Origin: Actinoplanes xinjiangensis
GTDB lineage: Bacteria; Actinomycetota; Actinomycetes; Mycobacteriales; Micromonosporaceae
NCBI RefSeq assembly: GCF_003148685.1
Contig: NZ_QGGR01000005.1
Span: 310,001 to 374,000, forward strand
Direction: 5' to 3'
DNA length: 64,000 nucleotides
The position numbers and the translations under genes were made by a program. This document shows positions 46,216 through 54,857 of the stretch, one piece after another (within the stretch, counting starts at the first letter, position 1; each line of letters begins with the position of its first letter). Under the pieces are notes generated by a model. The model was not told the DNA's origin, searched no databases, and saw nothing but the letters and a program-made list of their open reading frames with translations.

Positions 46216-48633
46216 ATGGGGCGGGACGGGCGCGTCGATCGGAGCCGGACCATCCGCGGCCGCATCGTCCGCATGCTGGCGCTGCCGGTCGCGGCGATGA
46301 TGCTCCTGCTGGCCGTGGTGGTGACCGAGGAGTTCGCCGGCTACCGGCTGGCCGCCCGGACCGGGCACGCCGTCGCCCTCGACCTGGCCGTGCAGGCCCT
46401 GGTCCAGGAGGTGCAGACCGAACGTGGCGTCACCGTCGGCCTGCTCGCCGGCAACCAGGACTTCACCGCCGAGATCGCCCCGGCCCGGCAGCGGGCCGAC
46501 GCCCAGCGCGCCGCGGTCCAGCGGCTCGTCGACGAGCGCGGCGACCTGGACGGGCAGGTCGGCGAGGTACTGGAGCAGGCCGAGACACTTGCCGCGATCC
46601 GCGGCGAGGTGGACGCCGGCGGCGCCGACCGGACCGAGATCTTCGAGGACTACAACGAGGTCGTCGGGGAACTCGGCGAGGTCTACTTCGCGCTGGACAA
46701 CGCCGCCGACGCCACCATGCGCCTGGGCTCCGAGTCGCTGGCGATGCTCAACCTGGCCAAGGAGGCGACCGCCCGGCAGCGGGCCTTCCTCAACGGCGTC
46801 TTCTCGGCCGGCGGGTTCGCCGACGGCGAGTTCCTGCGGTACGTCCAGCTGCGCGCCGAACTGGACGCCGCCTACGCGGAGTTCGAGGAGTACGCGACCC
46901 CGGCCGCGCTCGCCGCCAAGGACGAACTCCTCGCCAGCGCCCCGGCCAAACGCGCCCAGCAGCTGGAGAACCGGGCGCTGCGCTCCGGCGACGGCAAGAC
47001 GCTCCGCGCCGACGCCCAACTCTGGTGGACCTCGACCGGGCCGGTGCTCGACGACATGTCGGTCCTGGCCCGCTCGATCGGGACGAGCCTGGAGGACCGC
47101 GCCCGGGTCCTGCTCGAGGAGGCGAACGTACGGCTCGCCGTCCTCGCCGCGGTGGTCCTGGTCTGTATCGGCATCGCGGTCTATCTGGGTACCGTCGCCG
47201 CCCACTCGATCGCCGGCCCCCTGTCCGGCCTGGCCGCCGAGGCGAACCGGCTGGCCGGCGAGCGACTGCCGGAGGCCGTGCGGCGGGCGGTGGCCGGTGA
47301 CGCGGCCGGTCCGCCCGGCGCGGTACAGGTGGCCGACGGGGCCAGCTCCGAGGTGCGGCTCGTCGCGGACGCGTTCGACCGGGTGCAGGCGACGGCGTAC
47401 GCGCTGGCCACCGAGCAGGCCGAGCTGCGCCGCGCGGGTGCCGAGTCGCTGGCCAACCTGGGCCGCCGCAATCAGAACCTGCTGCGCCGCCAGCTCGGCT
47501 TCATCACCAGGCTGGAGCAGGAGGAGGCCAGCCCCACCGGCCTGGCGAACCTGTTCGAGCTGGATCACCTGGCCACCCGTATGCGGCGTAACGCCGAGAG
47601 CCTGCTGGTGCTGGTCGGCGCGGCCAGCCCGCGCCAGTGGTCCCGGCCGCTGCCGTTGACCGACGTGATCCGGGCCGCGGTCTCCGAGGTGGAGGAATAC
47701 CGGCGGGTGTCGCTGCGCCGCCTCGACGAGGCGATGGTCTCCGGTTCCACCGCCAGCGGCCTGGCCCACATGCTCGCCGAGCTGATCGAGAACGGTCTCG
47801 CCTTCTCACCGCCGGACATGGACGTCGAGCTGCACGGGCGGGTGGTCGACGACGGCTACCTGATCGCGGTCTGCGACCAGGGTGTCGGGATGAGCGAGGA
47901 GGAACTGGAGGTCGCCAACCGGCGGCTGCGGGGCGAGGGCGACTTCCTCACCGCGCCGGCCCGGTTCCTCGGCCACTACGTGGTCGGGCGGCTGGCCGCC
48001 GAGATGGGCGTCGGGGTGCAACTGGCCCGCTCCCCGGTGACCGGCGTGACCGCCCGGGTCAGCCTGCCCGCCGGGATGCTCGCCGGCCCGGCCTCCCTCG
48101 ACGCGCCGCCCGCCGGCACCTCCAGGGGCGACACCCCGCCCGCCGGCATCCTCCCGGCGAACACCCCGTCCGTCGGCACCGTCCCGGCGAAGACCCTGCC
48201 CACGGCGTCCCGGACCGAGTCGGTCGAGCTGCCGTCGCTGCGTCCGCCGGAGCCCCGGTCGCGGCCCGTGCAGGTCGACTACGTGGTGCTGGACGGGCAG
48301 CCGGCGGTGCCCGCTCCGCGCCGGCCGGCCGACGCCGGTATCGCCCGCGCCGGGCACACCGCCAACGGCCTGCGCCGGCGCACCCCCCGGTCGCAGCGGA
48401 GCCGGCCCGAGCCCGCGGCTCCGCTCTCGTCGGCCGGGACCGAACCGACCGTCCCGATCCCCGATTCGCCCGAGGCGGTCCGCGACCGGCTGACCGCCCT
48501 GCGCGCGGGCATCCAGCGCGGCACCGGCCAGGGCCGGCACGCGGTGAACCTCGCCCCACCCGACGTCGAACCCGGTGGCGCGAGCCTGCCTCGCCGTCTC
48601 GAACAAAGCTTCATCAGTGAGGAGATCTCGTGA
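46216..48633 (+). CDS. Conservon sensor kinase (CvnA-like) with nitrate/nitrite-sensing domain
   Basis: The 805-residue protein starts at ATG 46216 after GAGGAG. It has transmembrane helices at about 20-38 and 305-330 flanking a NIT-type extracellular domain (about 50-295), a HAMP-like region, a DHLATRMRRNAESLL dimerisation helix (about 450-470) and a HATPase domain (about 500-625; ELIENGLAFS, CDQGVGMS). The tail (about 625-805) is low complexity with 30-bp repeats. This is the first gene of the kinase-roadblock-DUF742-GTPase conservon, which works as a G-protein-coupled-like membrane complex in Streptomyces. Confidence 0.88.
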   Translation: MGRDGRVDRSRTIRGRIVRMLALPVAAMMLLLAVVVTEEFAGYRLAARTGHAVALDLAVQALVQEVQTERGVTVGLLAGNQDFTAEIAPARQRADAQRAAVQRLVDERGDLDGQVGEVLEQAETLAAIRGEVDAGGADRTEIFEDYNEVVGELGEVYFALDNAADATMRLGSESLAMLNLAKEATARQRAFLNGVFSAGGFADGEFLRYVQLRAELDAAYAEFEEYATPAALAAKDELLASAPAKRAQQLENRALRSGDGKTLRADAQLWWTSTGPVLDDMSVLARSIGTSLEDRARVLLEEANVRLAVLAAVVLVCIGIAVYLGTVAAHSIAGPLSGLAAEANRLAGERLPEAVRRAVAGDAAGPPGAVQVADGASSEVRLVADAFDRVQATAYALATEQAELRRAGAESLANLGRRNQNLLRRQLGFITRLEQEEASPTGLANLFELDHLATRMRRNAESLLVLVGAASPRQWSRPLPLTDVIRAAVSEVEEYRRVSLRRLDEAMVSGSTASGLAHMLAELIENGLAFSPPDMDVELHGRVVDDGYLIAVCDQGVGMSEEELEVANRRLRGEGDFLTAPARFLGHYVVGRLAAEMGVGVQLARSPVTGVTARVSLPAGMLAGPASLDAPPAGTSRGDTPPAGILPANTPSVGTVPAKTLPTASRTESVELPSLRPPEPRSRPVQVDYVVLDGQPAVPAPRRPADAGIARAGHTANGLRRRTPRSQRSRPEPAAPLSSAGTEPTVPIPDSPEAVRDRLTALRAGIQRGTGQGRHAVNLAPPDVEPGGASLPRRLEQSFISEEIS
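48106..48195 (+). repeat. Three 30-bp repeats in the conservon kinase tail
   Basis: Three in-frame units encode PPAGTSRGDT, PPAGILPANT and PSVGTVPAKT in the disordered C-terminal tail of the kinase. Confidence 0.75.
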
Positions 48634-49055
48634 GCGTCGAGGCCCAGGCCGACCGGCACCAGTTCAACTGGTTGCTCGGCAACTTCGTCCATCAGACCGA
48701 CGGCGTACGCGACGCGGTGGCGGTCTCCTCCGACGGCCTGCTGATCGCCGCGTCCGACGGTCTGGCCCGCGCCGAGGCCGACCAGCTCGGGGCGATCGTG
48801 TCCAGCATGGCGAGCCTGGCCCGCAGCGCCTCCCGCCGGTACGACTTCGACGGCCTCAAACTCATCATGATCGAGATGCTCCGGGGGTTCCTGGTGATCT
48901 CGGTGATCCCGGGCGGCAGCTGCCTGGGCGTGGTGGCCTCCGGCGACAGCGATCTCGGCCTGGTCGGCTACGAGATCTCGATGCTCGCCGAACGTTTCGG
49001 TGACCTGCTGACCCCCGCACTGATCGCCGAATCGCGGCAGCAGCTGCCCCGATGA
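48630..49055 (+). CDS. Roadblock/LC7-domain protein (CvnB-like)
   Basis: The 141-residue protein has the roadblock/LC7 fold (FVHQTDGVRDAVAVSSDGLLIAAS). Its GTG start overlaps the kinase stop. Such proteins regulate small GTPases, here the protein encoded two genes downstream. The gene order matches the conservon. Confidence 0.92.
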   Translation: MSVEAQADRHQFNWLLGNFVHQTDGVRDAVAVSSDGLLIAASDGLARAEADQLGAIVSSMASLARSASRRYDFDGLKLIMIEMLRGFLVISVIPGGSCLGVVASGDSDLGLVGYEISMLAERFGDLLTPALIAESRQQLPR

Positions 49056-49405
49056 GTCCCCCGCCGATGAACCACGACGCCGAGGATCCGGTGGTCCGCC
49101 CGTTCATGCTGACCGGCGGGCGGACCCAGCCGCTGCACGACGGGCTGCGGATCGAGACCCAGCTGCACGCCGCACCGGCCGGCCTGTCCGCGCCGCTGCG
49201 TTTCGAGGCCCGGCGGATCGTCGAGCTGTGCCAGCGGCCGATGTCGGTGGCCGACCTGTCGGCGGCGCTGCGGGCCCCGCTCGGGGTGGTCCGGGTGATC
49301 GTCGCGGACCTGATGACCCAGGGGCTGCTCCAGGCGGGCGACACACCCGGTGAGCTCACCACCGCGTTGATCGAGAGGATCAGGGATCGTGTTCGGGCGC
49401 TCTAG
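49052..49405 (+). CDS. DUF742 protein (CvnC-like)
   Basis: The 117-residue DUF742 protein has the family pattern RPFMLTGGRTQPLHDGLRIETQLHA, followed by a winged-helix-like segment (VADLSAALRAPLGVVRVIVADLMTQGLL). It overlaps the roadblock gene by 4 bp and the GTPase gene by 17 bp. It is the third component of the conservon. Confidence 0.92.
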   Translation: MSPPPMNHDAEDPVVRPFMLTGGRTQPLHDGLRIETQLHAAPAGLSAPLRFEARRIVELCQRPMSVADLSAALRAPLGVVRVIVADLMTQGLLQAGDTPGELTTALIERIRDRVRAL

Positions 49406-49979
49406 CACGGTGGCGGCACCGTCACCGGTCGCTGTCAAGATCGTGATCAGTGGTGGGTTCGGGGTGGGCAAGACCACGTTCGTCGGCGCGATCTCGGAGA
49501 TCGAGCCGCTGGTGACCGAGGCCGAGATGACCGAACGGTCGATCGGCGTGGACGACACGTCGGCGGTCAGCGGGAAGACGACCACCACGGTCGCCCTCGA
49601 CTTCGGCCGGATCACCCTGGACGAGTCGCTGCTGCTCTACCTCTTCGGCACGCCGGGGCAGGACCGGTTCGCGTTCCTCTGGGACGACCTGGTGCACGGG
49701 GCACTCGGCGCGATCGTGCTCGTCGACACCCGCCGGATCGAGGACTGCTTCCCGGCGATCGACTACTTCGAGGAGCACGACATCCCGTTCATCATCGGGG
49801 TGAACGCCTTCGAGGGGTCGCGCCGCTTCGACCCGGACGAGATCCGCGACGCGCTGGGGGTCGCGGAGGGCATGCCGTTGCTGGAGTGCGACGCCCGCCA
49901 CCGCGATTCGGTGAAGGCCGTCCTGGTCGCCCTGACCGAACGCGTCCTGGCCCGCCGCCTCAGCCGAATGACCCCCTGA
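49389..49979 (+). CDS. Conservon GTPase (CvnD-like)
   Basis: The 196-residue GTP-binding protein has a P-loop GGFGVGKTT (22-30), a switch II region FGTPGQDRF and the base-recognition segment INAFEGS-like loop (VNAFEG). It is the effector GTPase of the conservon. GTG 49389 is inside the DUF742 gene. A strong terminator follows. Confidence 0.92.
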   Translation: MFGRSSTVAAPSPVAVKIVISGGFGVGKTTFVGAISEIEPLVTEAEMTERSIGVDDTSAVSGKTTTTVALDFGRITLDESLLLYLFGTPGQDRFAFLWDDLVHGALGAIVLVDTRRIEDCFPAIDYFEEHDIPFIIGVNAFEGSRRFDPDEIRDALGVAEGMPLLECDARHRDSVKAVLVALTERVLARRLSRMTP

Positions 49980-50006
49980 ATTCCGCAGCTGTCTTAAACA
50001 CGTCAG

Positions 50007-50031
50007 ACGGCCCGGCCAAAGGCCGGGCCGT
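50007..50031 (+). terminator. Terminator of the conservon
   Basis: ACGGCCCGGCC-AAA-GGCCGGGCCGT is a perfect 11-bp stem with a 3-base loop, 28 bases after the conservon stop. The rest of the region to 50283 holds no gene I recognise and is more AT-rich than the chromosome to its left. Confidence 0.85.
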
Positions 50032-50283
50032 TCACGCGCTGCCGGTACCTATTCGCTGCGCGAATCCTTGATCCGAATGACCGCGACTCCACAGAACTAA
50101 TGTTCAACGAGCCGTATCCCGAGAACGCAACAGCCCTTATCCAACGAACCGCTAGGCCCCGAGAGGCCCGCCCGCAAGCCGACTACCTGACCACAAACGG
50201 CGTTGGCCGACAAATCTTCCCGGAAGTCAAAACCGCCGCACCACCGAAATCACCGCAGTACGCCCCCTTCCGACAAACCTTGA

Positions 50284-50943
50284 CTATGTCGCAGCCGGGT
50301 CAATTCCGAAGTGCGCGGAGAACAATTCTAAGAATGAGTCGGTCCTGACCCGCAGTGGCCCCACAGCCTGCGGGGCGAATTCGGCATAGGCTTTGAGCGC
50401 TCGGGCCGCTTCTTCTCTCGCGCCAGCCACAGCCAGCGCTATCGAAAGGTTACCAACGAGCGCTTGATATCCCATGTCGTTGCGCATCCAGAAAATCTGG
50501 CTGTCCAAATCACTAAAAGCACTCCAGAAAGGGGCTGCGTAATTCTCGATGTCATCAAGAATAACCTGGGTCTTGATCTCAACCTCTGATTCACCCTCGA
50601 TGATCCATCGCGGATAGGGAGCATTCGAAATTCCAGCATCGCACAGTAAAGCCGACAAGCTTCGACCCAACAGCGACGAATCTCCAGGGCCACGCCACTG
50701 CCTTCCATTGAAGGTAGCGGCAAGCCTGCCAACTTCCACATGCGTGATCCCTAAGGTCGGGTTGAAACCGACCTCATTTGCCGAAAAATCCCGAGATACG
50801 AGACCGATACTCCAAACGATTTCATCGGACGCTGCCAGCGTCAAGCTAGGCGTCTCGCGATCCACACCCTTGTGCCACTGCCATCCATGCTCAACAAGTG
50901 CGGTTCCCAGCAAGGCCACCGCTTCATTCCTTACGGAGTACAT
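50284..50943 (-). CDS. Putative immunity protein for the orphan Rhs nuclease tip
   Basis: The 219-residue acidic protein starts at ATG 50943, which lies inside the end of the orphan toxin frame (13-bp overlap); a GTG at 50958 is in frame. No domain is recognised. The toxin-overlap position, lack of a signal peptide and lower GC are typical of immunity genes in polymorphic-toxin loci. It may now be silent because its toxin is broken. The function is inferred from position only. Confidence 0.55.
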   Translation of the reverse strand: MYSVRNEAVALLGTALVEHGWQWHKGVDRETPSLTLAASDEIVWSIGLVSRDFSANEVGFNPTLGITHVEVGRLAATFNGRQWRGPGDSSLLGRSLSALLCDAGISNAPYPRWIIEGESEVEIKTQVILDDIENYAAPFWSAFSDLDSQIFWMRNDMGYQALVGNLSIALAVAGAREEAARALKAYAEFAPQAVGPLRVRTDSFLELFSAHFGIDPAAT

Positions 50944-51386
50944 ATGGCACACCACCACCGTTCAGCTGTTACGGGCATCTGAACGATTTCACCCGGATAG
51001 AGGCCAAACTGTTCCAGCTTATCGGTACGCAGTTCCGCGCCGATTGTTTCGAGTTCTGGATATCCGACCTTCTGGCCATCAGCATAGCGTCCAGTATTGG
51101 TCTTCACCTCAAACGCCTGTCAGGCCTGCCCAGGCTTGCGTGCGACGAAGTCTGCCCGGAATTCGGTGCCGTCGCTGGCATTGAAGGTAACCTCGTCGAC
51201 GATATCGACGAACCCCTTCGCCTTTAGGTCCTTCTCCATCACGAAGGCGCCTAGCTTTCCGTGATCTGTACTTCCATCCGCCGGACAGATTCCGATAGGA
51301 GTATTGTGCACCAGCACCGGCACGGAACCCGCAAGTACATAGTACGTGTGGGCGTATTCGCGGTGGCTACGGTCGGGCAGCCATGT
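50931..51386 (-). pseudogene. Orphan Rhs C-terminal toxin module with in-frame TGA
   Basis: Read on the minus strand from 51386 the frame encodes WLPDRSHREYAHTYYVLAG, then PVLVHN, the exit of a Hint/pretoxin domain. A nuclease-like module follows (TEFRADFVARKPGQA), then one TGA stop (51120-51122), after which the same frame continues as QAFEVKTNTGRYADGQKVG to a TAA at 50931. D-(x)n-E-V-K fits a PD-(D/E)XK nuclease. There is no start codon or Rhs core upstream: an in-frame TAG is at 51387. It is a 5'-truncated, nonsense-interrupted toxin tip. Confidence 0.75.
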
Positions 51387-51501
51387 CTATAGCCGCGCTG
51401 AGCTGGAGTTTCACAGATCATGAGAGCGTGTCGACGGCGGTCGAAGGCCGCATTGACAGCAGTGCTGACAGCAACCGGGGCGTACGCCGACGGCGGTCTA
51501 C

Positions 51502-52682
51502 CTACTTGGGCGGCAAGTCTGCGGCTTCCGTATCGCCACCGTGTCGGCGGTCGATGAGGTGTTCGATGGCGGTGATTCGGCGGTGTAGTCGGACGGAGCC
51601 TTCGTCGACGGCGGTGGTGTCGATGCGTTCTAGGGTGTCGCGGGCGGCGTCGAGGTTGCCGGTGCGGGCGTGCCCTTCAGCGAGCCAGGTTTGGTAGAGG
51701 GCGGTTTCGCGGGCGTGGCTGTGGTCGTAGCCGGCCAGTGCGCGGCGTAGCAGGGGTTCGGCGGTGTTCGGGGTACCGAGTTGGATGTGGCAGCGCGCGG
51801 CCACGACGTCGATCTCATTGCGTCGAGCCAGTACACCCATTCGGGTTCGGCGATGCCGGGTGAGCGCTGTTCGTAGGCGTCGTCGACCGCGTCGAGGGTG
51901 CGGCGGGTGGTGTCGATGTCGTGGCAGCGGGCGGCAGCCCAGGCCAGGCGTTCCAACAACAGCGCACGTACGACGGGGGTGGCGTCGGTTGCAGCGGTGA
52001 CGGCGGACCGTGCGATGAGCAGGCCATCTTCGCGGCTGCCGATGTTGGTGATCTGGTATGCGAGGCTGGACAACAGCTGCGCCCCGAGTGCCCGGTCTCC
52101 GGCGTCCTGGGCGGCGGTCACTCCGGAAAGGTAGAGCTGTTGGGCGTGGCGGTAGTGGCCAGCGTCGCTGGCGATCCACCCGGCCAGTTGTGACAGCTCG
52201 GCTGCCGCGGTGAGCAGCCGGATGTCGAGCCGGTCGGGGTAGACGCCGTCGCGGGAGAGCTGGGCGGCGGCGTCAAGCTCGGCGCGCACCACGGGTAGCA
52301 GGTGGCGGCTGCCGACGGTGTCGTCGAGGTGCCGCAGCTCGACCACCCGGTCTTCCAGCGCGCGCACGGTGTCTGCGCCGATGGGTCGTCCAGCGTGGAG
52401 TTGGTCGGTCAGTGGTGGCTGGTTGAGGAGCCATTCGTGGGTGACGCGGACCGGGTCGAGTGGGACGCCGATAGGTACGCCGAGGACTTGCTCGTAGCGT
52501 TCGATGACTTCGGGGGTGGCGAGGCGGCGGCCGGTTTCGATGTGGCCGAGGTAGGGCTTGCTGAAGTGGGTGAGCGCGGCCATTGCGGCGAGGCTGTGGC
52601 CGGCGTTGCGCCGGGCGGCGCGCAGTTGGGCGCCGAGGTCGTTGCCGGGTGTAGACGGCAGCAGACGGGGTTGGTCTTCCAT
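51502..52682 (-). pseudogene. XRE-family regulator with TPR-like domain, frameshifted
   Basis: The N-terminal frame (from 52682) encodes an XRE helix-turn-helix (about 20-75, LAAMAALTHFSKPYLGHIETGR) and a helical region up to PEWVYWLD. From there the homologous continuation RNEIDVVAARCHIQLG is found in another frame that runs to a stop at 51502. A one-base deletion at about 51821-51825 (GACGC where GACCGC is expected) explains this. With the base restored the protein would be 393 residues, the usual length for this class of XRE/TPR regulator often found beside mobile elements. A sequencing error is the alternative. Confidence 0.7.
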
Positions 52683-52870
52683 GGCGATCCCTTGACCGGT
52701 GATGCTGGGTGCAGGCCCAGCGGGAACGAGGTCAGAGCCGAACCGGCTGGAGCCATCGGGGAAGATCGTGGCCGTAGTGGCGAAGACCGGCGGGTCTTCA
52801 CAGGTGCGGGAAACAACCCGGTCTTCCCCACCTTAGACCATCGATGTCCGGGGTTCCTACCGGCTGATGT

Positions 52871-52908
52871 GGCAGGGCCGCTCCGCGTGATGACGGGGCG
52901 GCCCTGCC
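52871..52908 (-). terminator. Terminator of the integrase gene
   Basis: GGCAGGGCCGC/GCGGCCCTGCC forms an 11-bp perfect stem, extendable to 14 bp with one G-T pair, 7 bases after the integrase stop on the minus strand. Confidence 0.75.
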
Positions 52909-52914
52909 GCTGTG

Positions 52915-53838
52915 TCAGGTCTTCTCGTCGCTGTCGTCGTCGGATTGGAGTGCGTCGCCGATGGCTTCGACGGCGGTGCGCTGGGTGCGGAGCCGGACGT
53001 GGGAGTAGATGTCGGCGGTGGTGTGAATCTGGGCGTGGCCGAGCAGGTCCTTGATGGTGACCAGCTCAACGCCTTGCTCCAGTAGCAGGCTGGCGCAGGT
53101 ATGTCTCAGGTCGTGGAAGCGGATGTAGCGGACGTCGGCGATCTCGCAGATGACCTGGTGGTGGCGGTGCACGGTGGCGGAGTCGAGCGGCCCCCCGACC
53201 GTGTTGGTGAACACGAGCCCCTGATCGGACCAGTCGTCGGCGGCAGCGCGGCGGTCGATGTCCTGACGGGTGCGGTAGCGGCGCAACGCGGTGACGCAGT
53301 CATGCGGAAGCACAATGCGCCGGGCGGAGCGGTGAGTCTTGACGGGCTGGAATGTCGCTCCGCCGCGGGTGCGGGCGAGGGTGCGCCGCACATGGAGGTG
53401 TCCGGCGTCGAGGTCGATGTCGTCCCAACGCAGGCCGAGGAGTTCCCCACGGCGTAGCCCGGTACGCAGGGCGAGTTCGAACAGTGGCCCGTGGCGGTGG
53501 TAGGCGGCGAGCAGGTAGCGGCGCGATTCGCCGAGGGTGAAGGGCTGGAAGTCGCTGCGCGGAGTGGGGAGCCGCACGGCGGAGGCGACGTTGCGGCCGA
53601 GGATGTCTTCGCGGACGCCGCCGGCCAGGGCGGTGGACAGCACGGCTCGTACGTAGCGGACCGTGTTCGGGCTGATGTTCTTGGCGCAGCAGTTACCGAT
53701 GGCGCAGCAGCGTGGCCGCCGGGCCTTGACTCGATGGGTGGGGTTGCGTTTGGCGTCCCAGCCCCAGGCGCAGCACTGGCACACCGTCGGTAGCCGGTCT
53801 AGGAAGGTGCGCACGTCGCGGACCGTGAGCGTGGCGAG
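52915..53838 (-). pseudogene. Tyrosine site-specific integrase, 5'-truncated
   Basis: The C-terminal catalytic domain is complete: Arg in LRTGLRRGELLGLRW, HDLRH, and LLGHAQIHTTADIYSH with the nucleophile Tyr. The N-terminal arm-binding part begins abruptly at LTVRDVRTFLDRLP, with a Cys-rich patch (CQCCAWG, CCAIGNCC) typical of actinomycete element integrases. Homologues have about 60-100 further residues. Upstream of the junction the frame is antisense to the GntR fragment. The 5' end is therefore missing and the protein is probably inactive. Confidence 0.75.
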
Positions 53839-54279
53839 GCCGACAACTACGGCGTCGCCTCTATGACCGCCCAACGCGCCCTTCGCGAGCTGCAACACCT
53901 CGGGCTCACCTACGCCGTCGTCGGCAAAGGCACCTTCGTGCACCCACTCGCCCGCGAACGCGCCGGCTCCGACGGCAAACCCGTCCCCGAGCGCGGCGGC
54001 ACTCCTGCCATGGCCAACGACCCCGACCTCAACCGGCGCGTCGCCGAATTTCTGCTCCGCCAAAACGAGATCGCCGGACGCATCGTCGACGCCATGCTCG
54101 CCAAAGACCTGCACGCGATGAACGCCGCCACCCAAGAACTCGCGGACCTCAAGGCCGCCCACCAGGGCCTCGACGACGACATCGCCAAGTACGAGGCCAA
54201 CGCCGGCATCGAACCCGCGACCACCGAGCCGCAAGCCGAGCCAGCGAAGCCCCGCCGCACCCGCAAACCACGCGTGTAA
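53839..54279 (+). pseudogene. GntR-family regulator, 5'-truncated
   Basis: The frame from about 53839 encodes ADNYGVASMTAQRALRELQHLGLTYAVVGKGTFVHP, the second half of a GntR winged helix, followed by a helical C-terminal region (FLLRQNEIAGRIVDAMLAKDLHAMN) and a basic tail. The first half of the DNA-binding domain is missing. ATG 53863 gives 138 residues but not a functional HTH. Such regulators (KorSA/TraR type) accompany integrases in actinomycete integrative conjugative elements. It abuts the truncated integrase head to head. Confidence 0.7.
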
Positions 54280-54639
54280 CGCCCAGCCCACCACGAGCCT
54301 CGATCACGCGAAGCGCGCCACGAACGGGTCGATTGGCTAAGAAGAGCCATACAGGATCAAGAAGCGGCCCGGCCAAAGCCGGGCCGCGCGCACGCGCTAC
54401 AGGCCTACGGCCCCGCGCGCACGCCCACCAGGGCGAACGCTATACCCGTTGGGGCACAGCCCTATCCATCGCTAGGCATCGATTTGTGCACCTCGGCCGA
54501 CATCAACGGTGACAGCAACCGCCCCGCATGCCGACCACCGCTAGCGCACATCCGCACACGGACGGGCGGGCCACAGCTATCCAGATAGACCCCTCGCATC
54601 TGATTGAGACGGCCATGTTTTCCGGAATTTCGCGCACTC
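54280..54639. other. Gene-free stretch with a terminator hairpin
   Basis: About 360 bases between the GntR fragment and the small immunity gene. It contains the hairpin at 54363-54386 and the repeated motif CCGCGCGCACGC on either side of a short spacer (about 54384-54424). No gene, tRNA or obvious attachment site is recognised. Confidence 0.5.
54363..54386. terminator. Hairpin nearly identical to the conservon terminator
   Basis: GCGGCCCGGC-CAAA-GCCGGGCCGC is a perfect 10-bp stem. Its core (CGGCCCGGCCAAAG) matches the hairpin at 50007-50031. It ends the GntR fragment transcript. Confidence 0.75.
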
Positions 54640-54855
54640 CTAGGTGAACGGCCGATAGCTCAGCGCCTGCTCGACGACCTCCTGATCAGACAGGCTCGGA
54701 TCCCGAAAGAACATAAGGTCTGAGACGTGCGGACAACGCGTTATCCGCACCAGCTCAACCAAGAGACTGTCAGTTTCACTGTCAGGAAGACGGGGATCAC
54801 GGAGAAGGCGTACTAGCTCCAGTGCCCGCCCTTTCGTGTCGTCACCGACGTCCAT
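54640..54855 (-). CDS. Im9-like colicin DNase immunity protein
   Basis: The 71-residue acidic protein matches the E9imm/Im9 family: an ELVRLLRDPRL helix, then CPHVSDLMFF, the helix III motif equivalent to SDLIYY of Im9 (whose Asp51, Tyr54 and Tyr55 contact the DNase), then DQEVVEQALSYRP. It starts 2 bp after the stop of the Rhs gene, whose tip is a colicin E-type DNase. By family knowledge it binds and neutralises that domain in the cytoplasm. It is slightly shorter than Im9 (86 residues). Confidence 0.85.
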   Translation of the reverse strand: MDVGDDTKGRALELVRLLRDPRLPDSETDSLLVELVRITRCPHVSDLMFFRDPSLSDQEVVEQALSYRPFT

Positions 54856-54857
54856 TG

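Noticed and set aside
52302..53054. A 250-codon plus-strand frame over the XRE and integrase region
   Set aside because: Low-complexity shadow of the minus-strand genes; no ribosome-binding site.
53854..54294. N-terminal extension of the integrase frame
   Set aside because: The residues are antisense to the GntR fragment and lack any integrase similarity; read as chance frame past the deletion junction.
54280..54639. tRNA or attachment site beside the mobile-element genes
   Set aside because: No cloverleaf or matching direct repeat could be found by eye.
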